Source: JBAZYZ01 sp964361185
GTDB taxonomy: Bacteria; Patescibacteriota; Minisyncoccia; Phycocordibacterales; VMEP01
Length of the DNA stretch: 10,291 nucleotides
NCBI GenBank assembly: GCA_964361185.1
Contig: CAYHZS010000029.1
Coordinates: 1-10,291, forward strand
Direction: 5' to 3'
A model generated the notes under the pieces. It saw nothing but the letters and a program-made list of their open reading frames with translations. It was not told the DNA's origin and made no database searches. Of the stretch, positions 1 to 6,052 are shown in pieces (the first letter of the stretch is position 1; every line of letters starts with the position of its first letter). A program made the position numbers and the translations under genes.

Positions 1-2
1 TT

Positions 3-833
3 GAAAATAAATCGGAACATCCTATTTCTCATGCCGTCGTGTCTTACGCCAAAGAAAACAAAATAGAATTTGTTCAGACGGATAATTTTAGCGCAATCAA
101 AGGCAAGGGGCTTTGGGGAGAAATCGGAGGCGTGCGTTATTTTGCCGGCAACGTAAAGATTGTGGAAGATTTGGGTTTGCAATTTAATTCCGAGACAATA
201 CAAAAGGAAACAACGGAAGGAAAAACGCCGGTAATTTTGGCGATTAAGGAAAAAGTACTCGGGGTAGTAATGGTTGCCGACGCTATAAAACCGGAAGCGG
301 TAGAAGCAGTAAAAGATCTTCATAAGCTTGGCATAAAAGTAGTAATGCTCACGGGGGATGATAAAAACACGGCGCTTGCGATAGCAAAGCAAGTAGGCAT
401 AGACGAAGTGGTCGCGGAAGTCATGCCCGAAGACAAACTCCTCAAAATAAAAGAATTACAAGCAGAGGGAAAGATTGTGGCCATGGCGGGGGACGGAGTA
501 AATGACGCGCCGGCCTTGGCACAGGCAGATGTCGGCATTGCTATGGCAACAGGCACGGATGTGGCCATTGAATCAGCGGGCATCACGCTTCTCCACGGCG
601 ACATATCAAAACTCGTAAAGGCCGTGAATCTTTCTAAAATGACCATGCGGGGGATAAAACAGAATCTTTTCTGGGCTTTTGTATATAATGTCGTGGGAAT
701 ACCGCTTGCGAGTGGAATATTTTATCCCGTTTTCGGCTGGATGCTTAGTCCGGTGTTTGCCGGATTTGCCATGGCTTTTAGTAGCGTGAGTGTGGTTACA
801 AACTCTTTGCGCCTTAAGACCAAAAAAATATGA
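3..833 (+). CDS. copA: CopA-type copper-translocating P1B ATPase, C-terminal part (5' truncated by window edge)
   Basis: Exports Cu(I) across the cytoplasmic membrane at the cost of ATP. The open frame runs from base 3, so the gene begins outside the window; the GTG at 39 is internal. Seen in order: SEHP (the P1B nucleotide-binding HP motif, about 15-26), MLTGDD (about 345-362), the hinge GDGVNDAPALAQADVGIAMA (about 489-548), then two membrane helices. The first carries YN followed by a proline (YNVVGIP) and the second M-A-F-S-S, the TM7 and TM8 metal-site motifs known from the Cu(I) subgroup (P1B-1). The phosphorylation motif DKTG and the CPC helix lie upstream and cannot be checked. The stop TGA is at 831-833, a normal family C-terminus. 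The HMA/DsbD-like and cupredoxin genes downstream support copper. Very sure of family, fairly sure of copper specificity. Confidence 0.95.
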   Translation, partial: ENKSEHPISHAVVSYAKENKIEFVQTDNFSAIKGKGLWGEIGGVRYFAGNVKIVEDLGLQFNSETIQKETTEGKTPVILAIKEKVLGVVMVADAIKPEAVEAVKDLHKLGIKVVMLTGDDKNTALAIAKQVGIDEVVAEVMPEDKLLKIKELQAEGKIVAMAGDGVNDAPALAQADVGIAMATGTDVAIESAGITLLHGDISKLVKAVNLSKMTMRGIKQNLFWAFVYNVVGIPLASGIFYPVFGWMLSPVFAGFAMAFSSVSVVTNSLRLKTKKI

Positions 834-849
834 CATCACCACGTCTCGT

Positions 850-895
850 CCCGTACCGAATAATTTATGTAGCCAGAAATTATTCTGGTACCGGG
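850..895. repeat. 46-bp imperfect palindrome between copA and the ATPase fossil
   Basis: The left arm, CCCGTACCGAATAATTT (850-866), pairs along its whole length with the right arm at 877-895, leaving only two single-base bulges and a 10-base loop (ATGTAGCCAG). No T-run follows, so a simple terminator is unlikely. It sits where copA ends and a second ATPase C-terminus resumes, which suggests a small palindromic insertion or a deletion scar. No terminal repeats or transposase were seen. Confidence 0.7.
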
Positions 896-958
896 ATGGC
901 ATTTAGTAGTGTGAGCGTAGTCGGTAATTCTCTTCGTTTAAAAACTAAGTCACTCTAA
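893..958 (+). pseudogene. Fossil C-terminus of a second copper P-type ATPase
   Basis: Reading from 893 to the TAA at 956-958 gives G-MAFSSVSVVGNSLRLKTK-S-L. This matches the last residues of the intact ATPase (AMAFSSVSVVTNSLRLKTKK-I, ending at 830) at 17 of 21 positions, including the TM8 M-x-x-S-S copper motif. The matching codons differ at many third positions, so this is a diverged paralogue and not a recent copy. No start codon and no upstream ATPase domains remain. The fragment ends 4 bases before the HMA/DsbD-like gene, so the lost ATPase was probably first in that operon. Deletion or recombination between two tandem ATPase genes would explain it. The alternative, extreme constraint on a free peptide, seems unlikely. 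Confidence 0.8.
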
Positions 959-962
959 TTTT

Positions 963-1982
963 ATGCAGAAGTATAAATTCAACGTAAATGGAATGCACTG
1001 CGCTTCGTGCACCGTGCTCATAGAGAGTGAAATAGGCGATTTGAAAAATGTTTCAAATGTAAAAGCGACGCTTAATACTAATTCCGTTGAGGTGGAAGGG
1101 GATTTCGGCGGAAAAACCGATGAACACATAGCCAAGGAATTATCCAAGCTGGTGGAACCACATGGCTACTCAATTTCACTCGGAAAAACGAAACACAAAG
1201 CCCTATGGGGGGAATTTAAAATGGCCGTGCCGTTCGCGCTCGCTTTTATAGCTTTCTTCATCGCTCTTCAGAAGATGGGAATTGTTAATTTGGTGAACAT
1301 TTCAACCGTAACCTACGGCACGGCTTTTATCATCGGGCTCGTGGCTTCTGTTTCAACTTGCATGGCTATTGTCGGCGGAATCGTTCTTTCCATGTCGGCC
1401 AATTTCGCCAAGGGAGGAGATAAAGTAAAACCGCAGGCGCTATTTCATATTGGCCGGCTTATTTCCTTTTTTATTCTAGGAGGAGTAGTCGGCGCGATCG
1501 GGTCTGTCTTTCAGTTAGGGATAACCGGAATGTTTATATTCGGCCTGCTTGTCGCTTTGGTACTGATAGTGTTGGGAATAAATCTGCTTGATATTTTCCC
1601 GTGGGCGGGGAGGCTCCAGCTCTCTCTCCCGGGAGTCTTGGGGCGCTACGTGCTCAAGCTTAAAGAAGTAAATCATACTCTCACTCCCTTTATCGTGGGC
1701 GCGGCGACTTTTTTCATGCCATGCGGATTTACGCAGGCGATGCAGCTTTATGCTTTAACCACGGGAAGTTTCTGGGTCGGGGCGCTCACGATGTTTTCCT
1801 TCGCGCTTGGGACGCTTCCGGTCCTTGCCCTTATCAGCTTCAGCTCTTTCGGAATGCGCGATAGCGCCAAGTCTGGCGTATTTTTCAAAACAGCAGGGCT
1901 GGTGGTAATTTTTTTCGGCGTGCTTAACTTGATTAACAGTCTGGTTGTCACGCAGATAATTCCGCCATTGTTCAGTTTCTGA
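963..1982 (+). CDS. HMA domain fused to DsbD/UreH-like (TauE/SafE-type) membrane protein
   Basis: A 339-residue membrane protein probably moving copper or reducing equivalents across the membrane. Residues 1-75 form a heavy-metal-associated domain with GMHCASC (C13 and C16 bind Cu(I)). From about 85 there are six or more hydrophobic helices in two related halves, each with a cysteine in a helix: C133 (STCMAIVGG) and C254 (MPCGFTQAMQ). Such a pair is the hallmark of the DsbD/CcdA/UreH transmembrane superfamily. No Shine-Dalgarno is visible; ATG 963 was chosen because the HMA domain starts at once. The gene begins just after the ATPase fossil and is followed by a cupredoxin gene 27 bases after its stop. 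HMA, DsbD-like and cupredoxin genes together recur in copper loci. Whether the substrate is a metal or electrons is not decidable here. Confidence 0.88.
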   Translation: MQKYKFNVNGMHCASCTVLIESEIGDLKNVSNVKATLNTNSVEVEGDFGGKTDEHIAKELSKLVEPHGYSISLGKTKHKALWGEFKMAVPFALAFIAFFIALQKMGIVNLVNISTVTYGTAFIIGLVASVSTCMAIVGGIVLSMSANFAKGGDKVKPQALFHIGRLISFFILGGVVGAIGSVFQLGITGMFIFGLLVALVLIVLGINLLDIFPWAGRLQLSLPGVLGRYVLKLKEVNHTLTPFIVGAATFFMPCGFTQAMQLYALTTGSFWVGALTMFSFALGTLPVLALISFSSFGMRDSAKSGVFFKTAGLVVIFFGVLNLINSLVVTQIIPPLFSF

Positions 1983-2009
1983 TATGATAGGAAAACGAAA
2001 TAAATAATC

Positions 2010-2408
2010 ATGGACAAAACTGGCGCGACAATACTTATAGCAATGATACTCTTGGGCGGGGGAATAGTCTTTTGGAAAGGCTATTCCGGAGCAGCTCCGC
2101 TAAACACTTCCGTTCCGGGAGAGAATATTTCGGTTTCCGGAGGGAAGCAGATAGTGACAGTAGTCGCCAAGGGCGGATATTCGCCAAGAATTTCGGTGGC
2201 TAAAGCTAATACGCCCACAACTCTACGCATGATAACTAAGGGCACATTCGACTGCTCAATTGCTTTAAGAATTCCAGATTTGGGATACAGCAAAAATCTG
2301 GAGCCTAACAGCTCTTTGGACATAGAGATTCCTCCACAGAAAACGGGCACAAACATACAGGGGTTTTGTTCTATGGGAATGTATAATTTCCGGATAGATT
2401 TTATATAG
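2010..2408 (+). CDS. Membrane-anchored cupredoxin-like protein with Cys/Met ligands
   Basis: A 132-residue protein with one N-terminal membrane segment (about 5-22), which would place the rest outside the membrane, and a beta-rich cupredoxin-like domain (about 46-131). Candidate copper ligands are C82 (TFDCS), C120, M122 and M124 (GFCSMGMY). Classical blue-copper histidines are absent, so a thiol/thioether Cu(I) site is a reasonable inference. The CxMGM pattern is shared with cupredoxin partners of HMA/DsbD-like copper proteins, such as the gene just upstream. An extended -10 (TGA-TATGAT, 1980-1988) overlaps the upstream stop codon and may give it its own transcript; no strong Shine-Dalgarno precedes ATG 2010. 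Confident of the fold class, less so of metal and direction of transfer. Confidence 0.8.
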   Translation: MDKTGATILIAMILLGGGIVFWKGYSGAAPLNTSVPGENISVSGGKQIVTVVAKGGYSPRISVAKANTPTTLRMITKGTFDCSIALRIPDLGYSKNLEPNSSLDIEIPPQKTGTNIQGFCSMGMYNFRIDFI

Positions 2409-2411
2409 GAG

Positions 2412-2440
2412 TTGACAAGTTCATAGTTTTAGTATATTAT
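2412..2440 (+). promoter_or_regulatory. Consensus sigma70-type promoter of the cold-shock gene
   Basis: TTGACA (2412-2417), 17-base spacer, TATTAT (2435-2440). It lies directly after the cupredoxin stop and implies a leader of about 75 bases before ATG 2522. Long leaders are usual for cold-shock genes, but no known thermosensor motif was recognised. Confidence 0.8.
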
Positions 2441-2521
2441 TTCAATCCTAGTGCCAAAGAGGCGCGGAAGCAGAGTCGAGTTTCTTAGAACTTAGCATAG
2501 CTTAATTTTGAAAAAAGACGT

Positions 2522-2711
2522 ATGAACGGAACAATCAAAACTCTCGTTAGAGACAGAGGATTTGGATTCATCGCTCGCGAAGGACCTTTTCTTCCACTCT
2601 AAGTCAGTTCAGGGCGTTACATTTGACGAACTGAACGAAGGCGACGCAGTCACTTTTGAAGTGAAAGAAGGCGAAAAAGGCCTGGCCGCCGAGAATGTAA
2701 CACGCGTGTAA
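2522..2711 (+). pseudogene. Cold-shock (CspA-family) protein gene with an internal frameshift
   Basis: Frame 1 from ATG 2522 gives MNGTIKTLVRDRGFGFIAREG and soon stops at TAA 2600-2602. A second frame starting around 2583 gives DLFFHSKSVQGVTFDELNEG and more, ending at TAA 2709-2711. Together they make a normal cold-shock domain: RNP1 is GFGFIA, RNP2 is DLFFHS, and the C-terminus GLAAENVTRV is typical of these nucleic-acid chaperones. The break falls at GAAGGACC. Restoring one extra AAGGA unit would give REGKDLFF and an intact protein of about 65 residues, so loss of one copy of a 5-base tandem repeat is the simplest explanation. Promoter and terminator are intact. It could be a true pseudogene, a phase-variable gene or an assembly error. 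Confidence 0.82.
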
Positions 2712-2723
2712 TCAGCGCAATTA

Positions 2724-2766
2724 AAAAAACCGCCCCTCCCTGTAAGTCAGGGAGGGGCGGTTTTTT
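2724..2766. terminator. Bidirectional Rho-independent terminator
   Basis: A perfect 13-bp stem, CCGCCCCTCCCTG (2730-2742) with its complement (2748-2760), and loop TAAGT, is flanked by an A-run on the left and TTTTTT on the right. It sits between the converging cold-shock and plastocyanin-like genes and can serve both. Confidence 0.93.
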
Positions 2767-2773
2767 ATTATCC

Positions 2774-3214
2774 TTATTTAACGACAAACGTGCCTACCAT
2801 GCCCTTCTGGCGGTGGCTTCCTACCGAACAGTAATAAGTGAATGTGCCAACTTTGTCCGCCAAAAATTCAAAAGAACTCTCATTTCCGGCTTGAATTTTT
2901 TCCGTACCGATATCGTAGCCCTCTATCCTTAGGTCATGGAACCCCTGCGTATTTTTGAGCGTTATTTTTACCCATTCACCCTTGCTTACCGTCATAGTGG
3001 CCGGCGCAAAAGAGAAATCCTTACCGTCAATAACAAATTCCTTGGCTACTGTTTTTTCAACCGCTGTATCTGGAGTCTGATTTCCGACTTCCGGCACGGG
3101 CATAGAAGAGCCCGCGCTTCCGGAGTCATCCGCTGTCTTAGGAGCGTAATAATAAAAACCCGCTATACCCGCTATAATAATAAGAACTACTAACCCGATA
3201 ATTTTGTTGTTCAT
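2774..3214 (-). CDS. Plastocyanin/azurin-like cupredoxin, membrane anchored
   Basis: A 146-residue protein that likely carries copper or electrons on the outer face of the membrane. Residues 5-23 are a strong hydrophobic anchor or uncleaved signal, followed by a flexible Ser/Pro/Asp-rich linker (about 25-55) and a cupredoxin domain (about 56-146). The full type 1 copper ligand set is visible: H93 (GFHDL), then C129, H134 and M139 in YYCSVGSHRQKGM. It is transcribed away from the four-helix membrane gene at 3280 across a 65-base AT-rich gap containing a minus-strand TATGAT (3229-3234), a possible -10. Unlike the cupredoxin at 2010 it has histidine ligands, so the two should bind copper differently. 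The partner is unknown. Confidence 0.88.
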   Translation of the reverse strand: MNNKIIGLVVLIIIAGIAGFYYYAPKTADDSGSAGSSMPVPEVGNQTPDTAVEKTVAKEFVIDGKDFSFAPATMTVSKGEWVKITLKNTQGFHDLRIEGYDIGTEKIQAGNESSFEFLADKVGTFTYYCSVGSHRQKGMVGTFVVK

Positions 3215-3279
3215 AGGCTTTTAATGTTATCATATTAATTAATTATTTTAAAATTATTCAGCCAAATTCGGCGAAATTT

Positions 3280-3702
3280 ATGCAGGAATATCTCGTACCG
3301 GTGCATCTCATAATACTAGGGCTTACGGCTATTGTTATCGTCATGTCCGATTGGGAGGCTTTTTCGTGGATGCGCGGTAAAAAAGAATTTTTGGACGAGG
3401 AAAAAATACGCCTCCACCACAAATTGGTAAGCATAGGCCTCGCGCTTATGATTCTCTCCGGATTCCTGCTATTTTGGCCGATGCGCGATTATATTACGGA
3501 GGTGCCAAAATTCTACATAAAGATGTTTTTTGTCGGGCTTATCGTGGTCAATTCGTTTTTTATAAATAAGCTTATGCCTATTGCTTTCACCAGAAAATTT
3601 AGCGAGCTTACTTTTCGCGAGAGATTGCCACTGCTTATCTCTGGCGCTACCTCCGCATTGGGTTGGATAGGGGCGACTATTTTAGGTTTTATAATGATTT
3701 AG
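3280..3702 (+). CDS. Four-helix membrane protein with conserved-looking intramembrane histidines
   Basis: 140 residues, nearly all membrane: helices at about 5-23, 47-66, 78-98 and 117-139. H9 lies in helix 1, H46-H47 at the start of helix 2 and K81 in helix 3. The arrangement resembles small heme- or copper-associated four-helix proteins (CopD-like or DUF2269-like), but no family signature can be confirmed by eye. Its divergent position to a plastocyanin-like gene makes a role in copper or electron flow plausible by context only. No Shine-Dalgarno precedes ATG 3280; a TAAAAT at 3249-3254 could be its -10. A hairpin follows its stop. Confidence 0.72.
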   Translation: MQEYLVPVHLIILGLTAIVIVMSDWEAFSWMRGKKEFLDEEKIRLHHKLVSIGLALMILSGFLLFWPMRDYITEVPKFYIKMFFVGLIVVNSFFINKLMPIAFTRKFSELTFRERLPLLISGATSALGWIGATILGFIMI

Positions 3703-3711
3703 GGTAATTTT

Positions 3712-3738
3712 GTCCAACATCTCAATCGGATGTCGGAC
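3712..3738 (+). terminator. Hairpin after the four-helix membrane gene
   Basis: GTCCAACATC (3712-3721) pairs with GATGTCGGAC (3729-3738), with one A-C mismatch and a 7-base loop. It begins 10 bases after the stop codon, the usual place for a terminator, but lacks an immediate T-run. It could instead be a processing or stability hairpin. Confidence 0.45.
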
Positions 3739-3796
3739 ATTCTGCGCGGTTGCCTTTTAACGTTCTTCAATTTTTCCAAGGCTATTTACTACTATA

Positions 3797-3853
3797 GGGT
3801 TGACCCCGTGAAATGGCCGAAGGCCCAATTCGTAAGCGAATATTTCACAGGGG
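3797..3853 (+). other. Three-way-junction inverted repeat abutting a promoter
   Basis: An outer stem joins CCCCGTGAAAT (3804-3814) to ATTTCAC-A-GGGG (3842-3853) with one bulged A. Inside are two separate hairpins: GGCC-GAA-GGCC (3815-3825) and ATTCG-TAAG-CGAAT (3828-3841). Almost every base is paired. GGTTGAC occurs on both sides (3798-3804 and 3852-3858), the second being the -35 of the next promoter. GGG-TTGA-CCC (3797-3806) offers a competing small hairpin. It may be a mobile palindromic element, a protein-binding cruciform or part of an RNA read from upstream. Confidence 0.7.
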
Positions 3854-3882
3854 TTGACACAAAAAAGGGCTTGGTGTAGCAT
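3854..3882 (+). promoter_or_regulatory. Consensus sigma70-type promoter of the GC-rich cassette
   Basis: TTGACA (3854-3859), 17-base spacer, TAGCAT (3877-3882). The -35 directly follows the closing stem of the three-way junction. The transcript would have a leader of about 95 bases that folds: GAAATCG (3886-3892) with CGATTTC (3903-3909), and CCGCTT (3918-3923) with AAGCGG (3936-3941). Confidence 0.72.
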
Positions 3883-3983
3883 AGCGAAATCGTCTTTTTG
3901 GGCGATTTCCGGTTCTACCGCTTAGGGCGGAGGGGAAGCGGAGTTGTACAAACCATCCACTTAACTAACGAAGGAGAATTACC

Positions 3984-4436
3984 TTGAAAAAGCCGCAAAG
4001 CCAGAGAAACCAGACCACAATCGCCGTAGCTGTCGCCGCTGCCTTGAGCGCCCTGTCGACCATCGACGCGAAGGGGAACGACACCATCACGCTGAAGGCT
4101 GGCCCGCTGTCCGCCAACGTGGACATCTATGACATCCAGATCGACAAGACGGTTCCGGGCGTCCGCCACTTCGGCGTCACCGGCGAGACGGGCTACCAGG
4201 AAGTCACGTTGGCCGAGTTCGGCGATAAGGTGCTCGTGGTGACCCAGCAGCTGGGCCAGGAGGAAAAGCGCAAGCTGCTCGACATTGCTACCGCCAAGGC
4301 ACTGATGCTCTCGTTCAATGCGATGTTCCAGGGCGAAATCGATCAGCCGACCGGTGCCGCGGTGACCGCGATGACCAGGCATGGGCTGGGCAAGCTCCAC
4401 GTCGTGGACCTGTCGCCGCAGCGCAAGGCGGCCTAG
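3984..4436 (+). CDS. Probable imported protein of unknown function with signal-like N-terminus
   Basis: I do not recognise this 150-residue protein. It opens with a basic stretch (KKPQSQR) and a hydrophobic segment (about 11-24) ending near IDA-KG, which could be a signal peptide cleaved after residue 29. The rest is a soluble mix of beta-like and helical sequence (about 33-145) with no cysteine. TTG 3984 was chosen because AAGGAG (3971-3976) stands 7 bases before it, a far better Shine-Dalgarno than most neighbours have. Base use is alien: of the 40 codons at 4023-4142, 35 end in G or C, while flanking genes favour A/T. With its own promoter and terminator it looks like an imported, autonomous cassette, though an assembly chimera is possible. 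The GC-rich antisense frame is a shadow. Confidence 0.8.
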   Translation: MKKPQSQRNQTTIAVAVAAALSALSTIDAKGNDTITLKAGPLSANVDIYDIQIDKTVPGVRHFGVTGETGYQEVTLAEFGDKVLVVTQQLGQEEKRKLLDIATAKALMLSFNAMFQGEIDQPTGAAVTAMTRHGLGKLHVVDLSPQRKAA

Positions 4437-4485
4437 TCTGGCGCCGGCATCAGCACGGGGGCAGTAGCCCCGTTCTCCAAGAAGC

Positions 4486-4517
4486 AACAGGCGGTTCCTC
4501 AGGGAACCGCCTGTTTT
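4486..4517 (+). terminator. Rho-independent terminator of the GC-rich cassette
   Basis: A perfect 13-bp stem, AACAGGCGGTTCC (4486-4498) with its complement (4503-4515), loop TCAG, then TTTTAATTT. It closes the unit that starts at 3854. A smaller hairpin, ACGGGG with CCCCGT, lies upstream at about 4455-4473. Confidence 0.9.
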
Positions 4518-4631
4518 AATTTCGAGGCGTGACGGCGCCGAGACAATGAGCACAGCAGTGCGAAGTGTGCCAAGCCGAGCACGGCGAACGTGTTTTCCCC
4601 AGAAAAATTTCGCCTATTCAGCGTCGGCATA

Positions 4632-4637
4632 TATACT
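4632..4637 (+). promoter_or_regulatory. -10 box placed for a leaderless start
   Basis: TATACT ends 6 bases before ATG 4644, so transcription would begin at or next to the start codon. The -35 region is weak (TTCGCC, 4609-4614). It supports ATG 4644 over the upstream GTG 4590. Confidence 0.5.
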
Positions 4638-4643
4638 AGGCAA

Positions 4644-6026
4644 ATGCGCAGAAGCTGGATACTCCTCGGAATTTTCATCGTTGTCGTTATTCCTGGTTTG
4701 GGATACGGCGGTTATGCAATTTACAAAAACGGAGGTAGTTTGGAATCCTTAAAATCCTTAAATTCTTTCAGCCAGATAAAAAAACTTGTTGGTTTCGGCG
4801 AAGGAATAAAAGTCGCTTACAAAACTCCGGAGGAAGAAGATCAATTTGTCCGTTTTGACATGGAGGTGTTTGACAAAGTGCAGAGCACTTTTTGGAAAAA
4901 GGCTCCGGATGCCGATTTGGCCGACCTTTTTCATCTGGCTCTGGCCAAAGCCGGAAGCACGACCCCTGAGACTGTGGTTCTTCCCACTAAAGACCGCGCC
5001 GGTACCGCTAAGATGCTCGGGGTAGCGATGGGGCCTTTATCAAATGAATCAAGAAAAAAACTCGCGCTTGATACAGCCATAATTGTTCTTTATAATCTTC
5101 CTCCCTCCGGCCGAAATGGCCTGCTTTCTGCCAAAGATGAGACGGTTCTTCGCGAGAACGTGAGCAATATAGACCGCTCAAGAGATTTATACAAAGATTT
5201 GGGAATTGAGAAAGGAGCCACTTCGGAAAAAGTGGAACAAGCTTATCTGGATAAGAAAACTGAGCTATCTAAGTTAAATACTCCGGAGGCCAAACAAGAG
5301 CTTGCCAAGGTCGACTATGCCCGCGAAGTTCTTACTAAACCGGAAGCCAAGACTCTTTATGATCAAAATCAAATAGAGCCGACGGTTTTTCCGAGAGTTA
5401 TCGGAGGGAAAACTCTTTATCTTTACATAAATAAAATTTCTCCTACGACGCTTCAGGAATTCGGTATGGCTATAGTAAACGCTTCGACAACATCCGGGCT
5501 AAACAGCATGATTCTAGACTTAAGGAGCAATATAGGCGGGTCGCTTGATTTCGCGCAGTATTTTTTGGGCGCGTTTTTAGGACAAAATCAGTATGCTTTC
5601 GACCTTTTCCACAAGGAAGATTACCAAGTTCAAAGAACCGTGCTTGCAAAAGCCTCAGAACTTGACCGCTATAAAGAGACAGCGATACTTACGGATAATA
5701 TGACTCAGTCCACGGCCGAACTCATTACCGCCGTTTTTAAACGCTTCAAGTTGGCTCGCGTGGTTGGTATGCCGACGAGAGGATGGGGGACAGTGGAGAA
5801 TACATATCCGATAGAAACAATAATTGACCCGGCCGAGAAGTACTCACTCCTTTTGGTTCACAGTTTGACGCTTCGAGACGACAATCAGCCGATAGAAGGG
5901 CGCGGTGTCGATCCGGACGTATATACGGATAAAAAGGATTGGCAAAACGAACTTGGCAAATATTTCCATATAACCGACCTGGTAAACGCTGTCTCAAAAA
6001 CTGCCGGGCAGGCGCCGATGAAATAA
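4644..6026 (+). CDS. S41-like (C-terminal processing) protease with degenerate J-domain, catalytic Lys replaced
   Basis: A 460-residue membrane-anchored protein. Residues 4-24 form a membrane helix. About 179-240 resembles a J-domain (DLYKDLGIEKGATSEKVEQAY to LTKPEAKTLYD) but lacks the HPD tripeptide that stimulates Hsp70. About 245-440 is an S41 protease core with LDLRSNIGG (family form DLRxNxGG). The nucleophile is likely S356 in MTQSTAELI. CtpA/Prc enzymes have the catalytic Lys 25 residues after Ser (S430/K455 in E. coli Prc); here that place is W381 in PTRGWGTVE. No PDZ domain is evident. The protein may be inactive or use another base, as in other S41 branches. ATG 4644 was chosen because the membrane helix follows at once; the 18-residue extension from GTG 4590 lies in the GC-rich flank. 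Confidence 0.8.
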   Translation: MRRSWILLGIFIVVVIPGLGYGGYAIYKNGGSLESLKSLNSFSQIKKLVGFGEGIKVAYKTPEEEDQFVRFDMEVFDKVQSTFWKKAPDADLADLFHLALAKAGSTTPETVVLPTKDRAGTAKMLGVAMGPLSNESRKKLALDTAIIVLYNLPPSGRNGLLSAKDETVLRENVSNIDRSRDLYKDLGIEKGATSEKVEQAYLDKKTELSKLNTPEAKQELAKVDYAREVLTKPEAKTLYDQNQIEPTVFPRVIGGKTLYLYINKISPTTLQEFGMAIVNASTTSGLNSMILDLRSNIGGSLDFAQYFLGAFLGQNQYAFDLFHKEDYQVQRTVLAKASELDRYKETAILTDNMTQSTAELITAVFKRFKLARVVGMPTRGWGTVENTYPIETIIDPAEKYSLLLVHSLTLRDDNQPIEGRGVDPDVYTDKKDWQNELGKYFHITDLVNAVSKTAGQAPMK

Positions 6027-6037
6027 GCCCGCCGGCG

Positions 6038-6046
6038 TGGTAAAAT
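6038..6046 (+). promoter_or_regulatory. Extended -10 promoter of the VIT-family gene
   Basis: TGG-TAAAAT (TGn extended -10) lies between the S41 stop and ATG 6053. Only 6 bases separate it from the ATG, suggesting a leaderless transcript independent of the upstream gene. Confidence 0.5.
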
Positions 6047-6052
6047 ACAGTA

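Noticed and set aside
831..833. UGA read as glycine (code 25)
   Set aside because: The ATPase and the HMA/DsbD-like gene both end at TGA exactly where their families end, with no coherent protein beyond.
606..902. Minus-strand frame across the copA end and the palindrome
   Set aside because: It is the antisense of copA membrane helices and of the palindrome, with no start signal or recognisable domain.
2522..2711. Programmed ribosomal frameshift in the cold-shock gene
   Set aside because: No slippery heptamer, stimulatory structure or internal Shine-Dalgarno was seen at the joint, and cold-shock genes are not known to use one; loss of a 5-base repeat is simpler.
3797..3858. Integron attC site
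   Set aside because: The paired GGTTGAC elements do not match the RYYYAAC/GTTRRRY core pattern, and no integrase or cassette array is present in the window.
3915..4553. Long minus-strand open frame opposite the GC-rich gene
   Set aside because: It is rich in Arg, His, Leu and Gly as expected for the antisense of a high-GC gene, runs through the terminator stem and the opposite gene's Shine-Dalgarno, and has no start signals of its own.
4546..4752. Plus-strand 68-residue frame at the cassette/S41 boundary
   Set aside because: It overlaps the S41 gene in another frame, has no Shine-Dalgarno and shows no domain; the S41 frame has a membrane anchor and family motifs.
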